Of a DNA stretch of 24,735 nucleotides, positions 15,819-22,868 are shown one piece after another. The stretch is from the NCBI GenBank assembly GCA_900547965.1, contig URJE01000016.1, positions 1 through 24,735 on the forward strand, given 5' to 3'. Source of the DNA: an uncultured Eggerthella sp. GTDB lineage: Bacteria > Actinomycetota > Coriobacteriia > Coriobacteriales > Eggerthellaceae. Each line of letters begins with the position of its first letter. Position 1 is the first letter of the stretch. Under the pieces are notes generated by a model. That model was not told the origin of the DNA, made no database searches, and was given only the letters and a program-made list of their open reading frames with translations. Position numbers and translations under genes: made by a program.

Positions 15819-16041
15819 GGCAAAAGCATGATGTTCAGCTGTTTTCTGCCTTTGAGCTGGGCACGATGTCTTTGCCTTCTTTGCCCGATCGGGTTTTAAC
15901 TGCACTTGATTCTGCTCCAAGTGCCATCTTTTCTGCATGCCCGCCTGTGTGGTGGGTTTCCTGTTGTGTTGGGCAAACTGCGCCATTCCCCAGTTCGGCA
16001 TTAGCAGTTTTGCCCTTTCCCCCTCAATGAAGGAGACTTGC
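15819..16041 (+). promoter_or_regulatory. Long, possibly structured leader of yedE
   Basis: No supported open frame. Pairing elements: GGGCA (15859-15863) with TGCCC (15882-15886); CCCGATCGGG (15884-15893) followed by TTTT, which competes with the former; GCACTTG (15902-15908) with CAAGTGC (15918-15924), then TTTT shortly after; CCCGCC (15940-15945) with GGTGGG (15951-15956). Alternative pairings before T runs are what an attenuator or riboswitch would show, but I recognise no known class. Confidence 0.4.
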
Positions 16042-17103
16042 GTGAACTCTGAGACTAAAGAACGAGTAATTCTCGTTGCATGCGGTGTTGTAGCCGCTGC
16101 CGTTGCGATTATGCTCGCTTCAAACGGCAATCCAGGCAATATGGCTATTTGCATCGCTTGCTTCGTTCGTGACACCGCTGGCGCCATGAAACTGCAGACC
16201 AATGAAACGGTGCAGTACTTGCGCCCCGAAATCATCGGCATCATCGTTGGTGCTTGCGTTATGGCTTTCGCGAACAAGGAATTTAAGGCTACTGCCGGTT
16301 CTTCCCCCTTTACCCGCTTTGTCCTTGGCTTTGTGATGATGATCGGCTGCCTGATCTTCTTGGGCTGTCCGCTGCGCATGGTTTTGCGTATGGCGGGCGG
16401 CGACCTTAACGCTTGGGTTGCTCTTATTGGTTTTGCTGCTGGTATCGGTGTTGGTGTTCTGTTCTTGAAGAAGGGCTTTTCGCTGGGTCGTGCTGAGGCG
16501 GTCAAGAAAGCAGAGGGCCTTATTCTTCCCATTATCGTTGTTGCCGTGTTCGTTTTGAGCATCACCACTACTGTGTTTGCCGTTTCCCAGTCGGGTCCGG
16601 GCAGCATGCATGCTCCAGTTGTTCTTTCCATCATCGGCGGGATTGCCTTTGGCGTTATTGCACAGCGCACTCGTCTTTGCTTTGCAGGTGGTCTGCGTGA
16701 CACCTTCCTGGTACGCGATGGTTGGGGCTTGGTTGTGATCGGTATCCTGTTTGCCGGCGTGCTTGCTTACAACCTTGTTTCCGGCCATTTCAACCTTAGC
16801 TTCGCCGATCAGCCTATTGCCCATACCGATGCCCTTTGGAATATCTTGGGCATGTTTGTTGTGGGCTTCAGCGCTACGCTTCTGGGAGGTTGCCCCCTTC
16901 GTCAGATGGTGCTGGCTGGTTCTGGCTCCGGCGATTCGGCTGTAACGTTTATCGGTCTTTTGGTTGGAGCGGCATTTGCCCACAACTTCGGCATTGCTTC
17001 TAGCCCCAAGGGCGTAACCGAGGCTGGTCAGATTGCCACCGTAGTTTGCATCGTCGTGTTGTTCGTCATTGCCGCTGTTAACCTCAAGCGTGCGCGTTCG
17101 TAA
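16042..17103 (+). CDS. yedE: YeeE/YedE family selenium-metabolism membrane protein
   Basis: Inner-membrane protein, 353 aa, with about nine to ten hydrophobic segments. It belongs to the YeeE/YedE family (thiosulfate importer YeeE/TsuA is the studied relative); the sub-family next to Sec genes is thought to move a selenium or sulfur species. The two halves repeat each other: CIACFVRDTAGA (37-48) and FLGCPLRMVLRMAGG (107-120) match LCFAGGLRDTF (212-222) and LGGCPLRQMVLAGSG (281-295), keeping cysteines 37/40, 109, 213 and 284 as candidate relay sites. GTG 16042 has AAGGAG seven bases upstream; the frame is open to an ATG at 15937 and ATG 16027, neither with a site. TusA-like gene follows after 11 bases. 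Confidence 0.92.
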   Translation: MNSETKERVILVACGVVAAAVAIMLASNGNPGNMAICIACFVRDTAGAMKLQTNETVQYLRPEIIGIIVGACVMAFANKEFKATAGSSPFTRFVLGFVMMIGCLIFLGCPLRMVLRMAGGDLNAWVALIGFAAGIGVGVLFLKKGFSLGRAEAVKKAEGLILPIIVVAVFVLSITTTVFAVSQSGPGSMHAPVVLSIIGGIAFGVIAQRTRLCFAGGLRDTFLVRDGWGLVVIGILFAGVLAYNLVSGHFNLSFADQPIAHTDALWNILGMFVVGFSATLLGGCPLRQMVLAGSGSGDSAVTFIGLLVGAAFAHNFGIASSPKGVTEAGQIATVVCIVVLFVIAAVNLKRARS

Positions 17104-17114
17104 AGGAGCTAAAA

Positions 17115-17321
17115 ATGGTTACCGTAGACGCAAAGGGTCTGTTTTGCCCTGAGCCATTGATGATGACTCAGGATGCCTTGAAGAAGAATCCCGGCGAACA
17201 GGTGGTCGTGGAAGTTGACAGTGCAGCTCCGCGCGATAACATTCTGCGTCTTGCCCGTCGCAAGAAGCTGAATGCCACCGTTGATGAAAAAGATGGCGTG
17301 TTCACCATTACTATCGGCTAA
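17115..17321 (+). CDS. TusA-like sulfur/selenium carrier, single domain
   Basis: 68-aa SirA/TusA-fold protein. The conserved Cys-Pro motif is intact: DAKGLFCPEPLMM with Cys11. TusA-type proteins hold a persulfide (or by analogy a perselenide) on this cysteine and hand it to a partner. RBS AGGAG seven bases before ATG. Directly after yedE, as a membrane transporter with its cytoplasmic receiver, and terminated at 17340-17387. Resembles the N-terminal half of YedF encoded at 22869. Whether it carries sulfur, selenium or both is not shown by the sequence. Confidence 0.9.
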   Translation: MVTVDAKGLFCPEPLMMTQDALKKNPGEQVVVEVDSAAPRDNILRLARRKKLNATVDEKDGVFTITIG

Positions 17322-17339
17322 CGAATTGTAGCTTTGTAT

Positions 17340-17387
17340 GCCCCGATCAGCGTCTTGTTTCCAAGGATAGTCTGGTCGGGGCTTTTT
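17340..17387 (+). terminator. Rho-independent terminator after yedE-tusA
   Basis: GCCCCGATCAG (17340-17350) pairs with CTGGTCGGGGC (17372-17382) with one G-T pair, followed by TTTTT (17383-17387). Confidence 0.88.
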
Positions 17388-17790
17388 GGGCAGATGGGGA
17401 AGGGCAAGGATCGTGCGAATTGCAGCGCGTTTGTCGTTCTGGGTGTACCGTAGGCTGTTTTTGCCCCAGGGAAAGCGGCCCGTTGAGCTATAGTTTCAGG
17501 CATCGAGGGCAATCAGGTGTCTGTGACCGATTCTGCGCTTTGCCACCCCGACCGTTCTGATTGCCCGTCTATTTCACCCTAGGCTAAACAAAGGGTGGCG
17601 TTCGCGTGTCTGCGACGCGTTCGCGCTTCTGCACCATTGAGTGGCGGTTGCTATATGCGCCCATGTTCAGCTTTGCCCGAAGCCATGATCGCATGTTCGC
17701 TGCTCACGTTCACACCGAAAGAAAGAGCGAGGAAACTGGCAGGCCGATAGAGGCCTGGCGGTGTTTTCCCTCGCGCGAAGGGAGCAACAG
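17388..17790 (+). promoter_or_regulatory. Non-coding region with long-range stems before the reductase operon
   Basis: No supported gene. TATAGT (17489-17494) is a possible -10 without a clear -35. GGGCAATCAG (17507-17516) pairs perfectly with CTGATTGCCC (17557-17566) over 40 bases. CACCCT (17575-17580) pairs with AGGGTG (17592-17597). CGCGT and ACGCG around 17603-17621 form another hairpin. If transcribed from about 17500, the leader is nearly 290 bases. It could be a cis-regulatory RNA; I do not recognise a known riboswitch. Confidence 0.4.
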
Positions 17791-19065
17791 ATGGCAGATA
17801 ATCATGAAATGTGGAAGAGCTTGGGCATGGATCTAGAAACGCACGATCAGCTCTGTGCAGTTCTTCCCACAGCATTTGGCGATGTGTATTTGAGCCAGGA
17901 AAATCGCCCGGAGGGAATGGCTTTCTACGATTTTGTCGTTTCTGACATTCACGGCATCCGACCTGCAGAACTCATCGAGCTTCAAAAGGCGGGCGGCAAG
18001 GTGTTCGGTACTTTTTGCGTGTATGTCCCCGATGAGGTGGTAATTGCATGCGGTGGGGCTGTTACCGGTTTGTGCGGCGGTTCGCAGTTCTGGGTACCTG
18101 ACGGCGAAAAGGTGCTGCCCGCTGACACTTGTCCGCTGGTCAAGGCATCGCTGGGTGCGCACTTTGGCAAAACCTGCCCTTACTTCAGCGTTGCCGATAT
18201 GTACGTGGGCGAAACCACCTGCGACGCTAAGAAGAAGGCCTATGAGATCCTAGGTGCTGACAAGCAAACTTACGTTATGGACATGCCCCAGATGAAGCGT
18301 GCCAAGGACATTGAGAAATGGACGGGCGAAATTGCTGAGTTTGCTCGCGAAGTTGAGCGCGTGACTGGCAATGAGCTTACCGCCGAAAAGCTCGCCGATG
18401 CCATCAAGGTCATCAATGCTAAACGCCGAGCTCTGGCGCGTGTCTTTGCGGCAACCAAGAACAAGGGCTGTATTCCTATTTCTGGTAAGGACCGACTGCT
18501 CATGACCCAGATTGCATTCTTCGACGATCCGGAGCGTTGCGCTCAGAAGGCAAACGAACTTGCCGATGAGCTTGAGCAGCGTATTGCCGACGGGGTAAGT
18601 GTGTTCCCTGAGGGAACCAAGCGTATCCTGATTACCGGTACGCCCATGGCTATTCCCAATTGGAAGCTTCATCACGTTATCGAAACCAGCGGTGCAGCCG
18701 TGGTTTGCGAAGAGATGTGTACGGGAACGCGCTACTTTGAGCACTTGGTTGACGAAACCCAAACCACCATCGAGGGTCAGTTCCAGGCAATCTCTGAGCG
18801 CTATATGAAGAACAACTGCGCCTGCTTCACGCCTAACACCGGTCGAATTGACGATATCATCCGCCTGGCGCGTGAGTACCAGGTTGATGGCGTTATCAAT
18901 GCCAACTTGAAGTTCTGCACCACCTACAATGTAGAAAAGTCTTCGGTCTCTGCTGCTCTCGAGGCAGAAGGCATTCCTTGCCTTGACCTGGAAACCGACT
19001 ATACCGACAACGATGCTGAACAGTTGCGTACGCGCATCCAGGCATTTGTCGAGATGCTCGGCTAG
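17791..19065 (+). CDS. Double-cubane-cluster-type anaerobic reductase (HgdB/YjiM-like)
   Basis: 424-aa cytoplasmic protein of the 2-hydroxyacyl-CoA dehydratase family. It is a single stand-alone subunit next to one activase, the layout of the double-cubane cluster proteins (E. coli YjiM group), which by published work carry an Fe8S9 cluster and perform ATP-driven reductions of small molecules. Cysteines that can bind the cluster include Cys87 and Cys95 (CGGAVTGLCGG), Cys114 (DTCPLV), Cys129 (TCPYF), Cys144, Cys310 (EEMCTGTRYF), Cys343/345 (NNCACF) and Cys376. The usual partner second dehydratase subunit (HgdA-like) and acyl-CoA genes are missing, arguing against a CoA substrate. ATG 17791 has GGGAG about seven bases upstream. 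First gene of the operon running to 23731. Substrate unknown; a selenium or sulfur oxyanion or organoselenium compound is my inference. Confidence 0.87.
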   Translation: MADNHEMWKSLGMDLETHDQLCAVLPTAFGDVYLSQENRPEGMAFYDFVVSDIHGIRPAELIELQKAGGKVFGTFCVYVPDEVVIACGGAVTGLCGGSQFWVPDGEKVLPADTCPLVKASLGAHFGKTCPYFSVADMYVGETTCDAKKKAYEILGADKQTYVMDMPQMKRAKDIEKWTGEIAEFAREVERVTGNELTAEKLADAIKVINAKRRALARVFAATKNKGCIPISGKDRLLMTQIAFFDDPERCAQKANELADELEQRIADGVSVFPEGTKRILITGTPMAIPNWKLHHVIETSGAAVVCEEMCTGTRYFEHLVDETQTTIEGQFQAISERYMKNNCACFTPNTGRIDDIIRLAREYQVDGVINANLKFCTTYNVEKSSVSAALEAEGIPCLDLETDYTDNDAEQLRTRIQAFVEMLG

Positions 19066-19078
19066 CTAAGTCCTTGCC

Positions 19079-19100
19079 GGGTGGGCTGTTTTGCCCACCC
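19079..19100 (+). other. Intercistronic hairpin
   Basis: GGGTGGGC (19079-19086) pairs with GCCCACCC (19093-19100) with loop TGTTTT, in the 63-base gap between reductase and activase. Followed by AGTTTTCG, a weak T run; may be a partial terminator that lowers activase level, or an mRNA stabiliser. Confidence 0.6.
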
Positions 19101-19128
19101 AGTTTTCGTTTGCTCAGAAAGGGAGATC

Positions 19129-19887
19129 ATGCTGGGGATCGGAATAGATATCGGTTCAACTGCAACGAAGGTCGCTGCCGTGGATGAGCTGGGAGCTGTT
19201 CTTGACTTGTGGATGAACCCGACTGGCTTCAGCAGTGTCGAGGCGGCCAATGTGGCCAGGGCGCACCTCGAAGAGGTGGGCTTGCTCGCCCAAGAGCATG
19301 CTGTGGTTGCCACAGGGTACGGCCGCAATGCTGTTTCTTATGCCAGCAAGGTTGTAACCGAAATCACGTGCCACGGAAAAGGCGCTGCGTGTCTATTTGG
19401 CCCCGATGGAGCGGTGATAGACGTTGGCGGGCAAGATACGAAGGTTATTTGGCTATCCAATGGTGTGGTGAAGAAGTTCCTGATGAACGATAAATGCGCT
19501 GCGGGGACGGGGCGTTTTTTGGAGATTATGGCCGATAGGCTTGCGGTAAGTCAGCTCGAGCTGGCCGATTTGGCACGTGTCGGTAAGCCCACTACGATTT
19601 CAAGCATGTGCACGGTGTTCGCCGAGAGTGAGGTTATATCCCTTGTTGGAAGAGGGGAGCCCCGCGAAAACATCGCTCGTGGAGTAATCGATTCGGTTGT
19701 TGGTCGTGTTGCCGCCATGGCATCGGGTACGAAAGGAACATCCGTTTATCTTACCGGCGGTCTTTGCTCTAACGAATTTATCATCGAGCGTCTCTCTTCT
19801 GCCCTCGGCGCTACGGTGAAAACCTGCTCTGAAGCCCGCTATGCCGGTGCTATTGGGGCTGCTCGTATTGCGGCTGGTGTTGCGTAA
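19129..19887 (+). CDS. ATP-dependent activase (HgdC/BadF-BcrA type) of the double-cubane reductase
   Basis: 252 aa, ASKHA-fold ATPase. Homologues form a dimer sharing one 4Fe-4S cluster and use ATP hydrolysis to push a low-potential electron into the partner reductase. The phosphate loops are GIDIGSTATKVAAVD (5-19) and IDVGGQDTKVI (97-107). The cluster cysteines are Cys123 (NDKCAAGTGRF) and Cys161 (SSMCTVFAESEV), both present. The adenosine motif YLTGGLCSN (207-215) is intact. ATG 19129 follows AAAGGGAG. It follows the reductase gene, and the next gene's ATG overlaps its TAA by one base (19887). Confidence 0.92.
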   Translation: MLGIGIDIGSTATKVAAVDELGAVLDLWMNPTGFSSVEAANVARAHLEEVGLLAQEHAVVATGYGRNAVSYASKVVTEITCHGKGAACLFGPDGAVIDVGGQDTKVIWLSNGVVKKFLMNDKCAAGTGRFLEIMADRLAVSQLELADLARVGKPTTISSMCTVFAESEVISLVGRGEPRENIARGVIDSVVGRVAAMASGTKGTSVYLTGGLCSNEFIIERLSSALGATVKTCSEARYAGAIGAARIAAGVA

Positions 19888-20150
19888 TGCCGGCGAAGGA
19901 TGCATGTTATGTGCTTGTTCGTACGAGCACCGAGGCTTTTGATCTGTATGAGCGCATAAGGGATGCAGGTGTGCCCGCACGGGTGGCTCCTGCCCCTCAT
20001 GGTATGCAGGCGTGTTGTGGCACTTCGGTGATGCTCGAGCCAGCCGATGTGGAGCGTGCGCGTGCTGTTATCGACGAGGCGCCGTATCCCATTGAACGGA
20101 TTGTGCGTGTTGCGGGTGCGGTTGACCCCTCTCGCGACAAGTTCTGTTAA
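19887..20150 (+). CDS. DUF3343 family protein, copy 1
   Basis: 87-aa small cytoplasmic protein of the DUF3343 (putative Se/S-binding) family, which other genomes carry beside Sec and YedF genes. It shows the family order: hydrophobic strand YVLVRT, a helix with TEAFDLYERI, then PAPHGMQACCGTSVML with vicinal cysteines, here CCG rather than the single CG of the other two copies. Its ATG overlaps the activase TAA (TAATG), so translation is coupled. A carrier or chaperone role for selenium is proposed from context; no biochemical function is known to me. Confidence 0.82.
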   Translation: MPAKDACYVLVRTSTEAFDLYERIRDAGVPARVAPAPHGMQACCGTSVMLEPADVERARAVIDEAPYPIERIVRVAGAVDPSRDKFC

Positions 20151-20251
20151 GGGAGTCTCGCCTTCGATGGTGCGGCGTCCTCACCGTTTCCTAGGCGGAG
20201 CTTACCGCTTTGAGCGGTTATGGTGCTGTCTTGTGGAGTAGGGTTGTTTTC

Positions 20252-20464
20252 ATGATTATTGTTGCTTTCCATACCACGGCTGACGCATTCGGGTTTGAGG
20301 AGATTGCCAAACGCTACGGCCTCGAAGGACGCTTGGGCACTATTCCGCGGAGCATTTCAGCTGGTTGCGGTTTTGCTTGGCTTAGCGAACAGGGCTCTAA
20401 GGAAAAGCTTCAGCGGTTCATTGTCCAGCGGGGACTTGAGTACGAAGGGATTTACGAACAATGA
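20252..20464 (+). CDS. DUF3343 family protein, copy 2
   Basis: 70 aa. MIIVAFHTTADAFGFEEIA, then GTIPRSISAGCGFAWLS with a single cysteine in the AGCG motif, the DUF3343 signature. It lines up with copy 3 (PPKVRAGCGMGLLF). ATG 20252 is chosen because it gives the family N-terminus; the ribosome site is weak (GGAG 13 bases away). Between copy 1 and copy 2 is a 101-base gap with a small hairpin (ACCGCT/AGCGGT about 20203-20219). Its TGA stop overlaps the glycosyltransferase start (ATGA at 20461). Confidence 0.78.
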   Translation: MIIVAFHTTADAFGFEEIAKRYGLEGRLGTIPRSISAGCGFAWLSEQGSKEKLQRFIVQRGLEYEGIYEQ

Positions 20465-21669
20465 GGATCCTGAATGTCACCGCCCAAAAACCAGATAGCA
20501 CGGGCAGCGGCGTGTATTTGGCTGAAATGGTGCGTTGCGAGGTAGCTGCTGGTCACAGCGCCGCAGTTATCTGCGGCATTGCCCCCGACGATCCGTTGCC
20601 ATTTCCTGATGGCGTAAGCGCGTATCCGGTTCACTTCGAAACAGATGAGGTGCCGTTTCCCGTATGCGGCATGTCGGACGAAATGCCCTATCGCGCAACG
20701 CGCTACCGCGATATGGACGATCGGATGGTTTCTTGTTTTCGAGCTGCTTTTGCAAAGAGGATCAAGCGGGCTGTAGGGGAATTTCGCCCCGATGTGGTGG
20801 TGTGCCATCACTTGTACCTGCTCACTTCTTTGGTGCAAAGCATGGTTTCCGATATTCCGGTATTTGCCATTTGCCATTCCACTGATCTTCGCCAAATGCG
20901 TTCGCATGGCCTTGAGCGCGATGCCATCATTGAAGGCATTTGTTCGCTGACGGGCGTTTTTGCTCTCCACGGTGAGCAGCGCAGCGAGATCATCGATTTG
21001 TACGGATGCGAACCGTACAACGTTCAGGTATTGGGCACTGGGTACAACTCCTCGGTGTTTAAGGCTTCTTCTCTGCAATCGCAGGAAGAAGGCGAACTTT
21101 CTCTTCTATACGTTGGCAAGATTTGGGAAAAGAAGGGCGTTGGGTGTTTGCTCGATGCCATTGACCAAGTTAAGATCCCCGAGAAAAAGTTGAGCCTTTG
21201 CTTGGTGGGCGGGCACAACGATGCTGCCGAATATCAGCGCTTCACCCAGCAGGCGGCTGCTTGCAGTGCTGCTGTTGGATTTGCGGGCCGTCTTGAAACG
21301 CATGAACTGGTGCGCGCCTATCAGAATGCTGACATCTTCGTGCTTCCGTCTTTTTTTGAGGGGCTGCCCCTGGTTGTTGTCGAGGCGCTGGCTTGTGGTT
21401 GCCGTGTTGTGGTAAGCGATCTGCCCGGCATTCGTCCGTGGCTTGAGGGACATGTCCCCGATGCGCCTGTGGTATTCGTTCGTCCGCCTCGTATGCGTAC
21501 GGCTGACGACCCTTACCCTGAAGAACTGGGTCCCTTCTCCGATCGCATTGCGCGTGCCATTAAGGAGGCGGCGTATCTTGCTCCGTTCCAGGGCGACATG
21601 CATTCTTTGACATGGGAGGGCCTCACCGCTCGTTTTGTTTCTTTCGTTCGCCCATTTTGTAAGGGGTGA
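20461..21669 (+). CDS. GT4-family glycosyltransferase in a selenium operon
   Basis: 402 aa, GT-B fold. The N-terminal Rossmann-like half starts MRILNVTAQKPDSTGSGVYL; the C-terminal donor-binding half has LLYVGKIWEKKG (215-226) and the GT4 signature PSFFEGLPLVVVEAL with the E-x7-E pair Glu300 and Glu308. GT4 enzymes move a sugar from a nucleotide-sugar with retention. No signal or membrane segment. The ATG overlaps the DUF3343 stop by four bases, and the cysteine desulfurase starts at or just after its own TGA, so it is locked into the selenium operon. Known precedent: SenB of selenoneine synthesis is a glycosyltransferase-like enzyme that joins selenophosphate to a sugar. A selenosugar or thiosugar role here is inference; an ordinary cell-wall function cannot be excluded. 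Confidence 0.88.
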   Translation: MRILNVTAQKPDSTGSGVYLAEMVRCEVAAGHSAAVICGIAPDDPLPFPDGVSAYPVHFETDEVPFPVCGMSDEMPYRATRYRDMDDRMVSCFRAAFAKRIKRAVGEFRPDVVVCHHLYLLTSLVQSMVSDIPVFAICHSTDLRQMRSHGLERDAIIEGICSLTGVFALHGEQRSEIIDLYGCEPYNVQVLGTGYNSSVFKASSLQSQEEGELSLLYVGKIWEKKGVGCLLDAIDQVKIPEKKLSLCLVGGHNDAAEYQRFTQQAAACSAAVGFAGRLETHELVRAYQNADIFVLPSFFEGLPLVVVEALACGCRVVVSDLPGIRPWLEGHVPDAPVVFVRPPRMRTADDPYPEELGPFSDRIARAIKEAAYLAPFQGDMHSLTWEGLTARFVSFVRPFCKG

Positions 21670-21674
21670 TCTCC

Positions 21675-22823
21675 TTGATCTATTTCGACAATGCCGCTAC
21701 TACACTCATGAAACCGCCTGGGGTTGCTGATGCCATAGTGCGTGGCATCTCGTCTTTTGGCGGCGTAGGGCGTGGTGTGCATCCGGCATCCCTCGAAGCG
21801 GGTAGGGCTGTGTTCGAGGCTCGTCGTAGCGTGGCGCGTTTGCTTGGCGCACCTTCGCCCTCGTGCGTTTCTTTTGCCCTCAATGCAACCATGGCGTTGA
21901 ATATTGCCCTTCAGGGCTTGGCAACTCCCGGTTGCACGCTCGTCACCACAGCGGCTTCGCACAATTCTGTGTTGCGCCCCTTGAACCGTCTTCGTGATGA
22001 ATTCGGGTGTGCGGTAAAAGTTGCCCCGATTAAGCCTGATGGCAGCCTGGACTTCGGCGAATACGAGCGCATGCTTTCGGAAGGCACTGTTCGCTATGTT
22101 GCGGCAACCCATGCGTCGAACCTTACGGGCGATGTATATGACGTTGCTCGTATGGCTCAGATTGCCCATAAGCATGGTGCCCTGTTTATTCTTGATGCCG
22201 CTCAAACCGCTGGCGCTCTTCCCCTGTCTCAGGAAGAACTCGGCGCCGATGTAGTGTGCTTTACCGGACATAAGAGCCTGTTTGGGCCGCAGGGTACGGG
22301 AGGCTTATGCGTACTACCCGACCTCGATATTGCCCCTTTGGTGGAAGGTGGGTCGGGAACCCATACGTTCGACGAGCGCCATCCGCGATTCATGCCGGAA
22401 GCACTTGAGGCGGGTACGGTAAACGCCCATGGGCTGGCCGGCTTGGCGGCAGGTGTGCGTTATATTGAGGAAACGGGTATTGATGCAATCCACGAAAAGG
22501 TATCTCATCTAACGTCTCAGTTTGAAAAGGGTGCCTGCAGTATCGCAGGCGTTTCTGTTCTGGGCGGCCATGGTGGTATTGATCGAAGTGGAGTTGTTGC
22601 CATCGATGTCGAAGGGGTAGACTCCTCTCTGCTAGGTGATGCCCTGGCGCGCGATTGGGGTATTTGCACCCGTGCCGGTGCCCACTGCGCGCCTTTGATG
22701 CACGGGGCGCTGGGTACCGAACAGCGTGGGGCGGTGCGATTCAGCTTCTCGTGCTTCAATACCGAAGAAGAGATAGCCAAGGGCATCGATGCGCTTAAAG
22801 AAAGCGTGAACGCACTCAGGTAA
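21675..22823 (+). CDS. Cysteine desulfurase / selenocysteine-lyase-like aminotransferase class V (EF2568 type)
   Basis: 382 aa PLP enzyme. It takes S from cysteine or Se from selenocysteine onto an active-site cysteine. The N-terminus IYFDNAATTLMKP is standard; PLP contacts are His96 (ASHNSVLRP), Asp174 (LDAAQTAGA) and Lys200 (TGHKSLFGPQG). The catalytic cysteine Cys338 sits in TRAGAHCAP, the group II layout (SufS/CsdA type). It resembles the am_tr_V_EF2568 family that often neighbours selD and Se-dependent hydroxylase genes. I choose TTG 21675, with AAGGGG eight bases before, giving MIYFDNAATT; a GTG at 21666 overlapping the GT stop is the alternative. Three bases separate it from the next upstream frame of YedF. 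Likely supplies Se or S to the TusA/YedF carriers or SelD. Confidence 0.93.
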   Translation: MIYFDNAATTLMKPPGVADAIVRGISSFGGVGRGVHPASLEAGRAVFEARRSVARLLGAPSPSCVSFALNATMALNIALQGLATPGCTLVTTAASHNSVLRPLNRLRDEFGCAVKVAPIKPDGSLDFGEYERMLSEGTVRYVAATHASNLTGDVYDVARMAQIAHKHGALFILDAAQTAGALPLSQEELGADVVCFTGHKSLFGPQGTGGLCVLPDLDIAPLVEGGSGTHTFDERHPRFMPEALEAGTVNAHGLAGLAAGVRYIEETGIDAIHEKVSHLTSQFEKGACSIAGVSVLGGHGGIDRSGVVAIDVEGVDSSLLGDALARDWGICTRAGAHCAPLMHGALGTEQRGAVRFSFSCFNTEEEIAKGIDALKESVNALR

Positions 22824-22868
22824 TCAATGGCGCTGTATCTATGGTGCCTTAAAGGAAAGGAAACACGC

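Noticed and set aside
15937..16041. In-frame N-terminal extension of YedE with a hydrophobic stretch
   Set aside because: No ribosome site before ATG 15937 or ATG 16027, whereas GTG 16042 has AAGGAG at seven bases. The extension overlaps the structured leader.
15792..16983. Antisense frames of 303 and 287 aa opposite yedE
   Set aside because: Low-complexity Thr/Asn/Lys-rich translations opposite membrane-protein codons; shadows of yedE.
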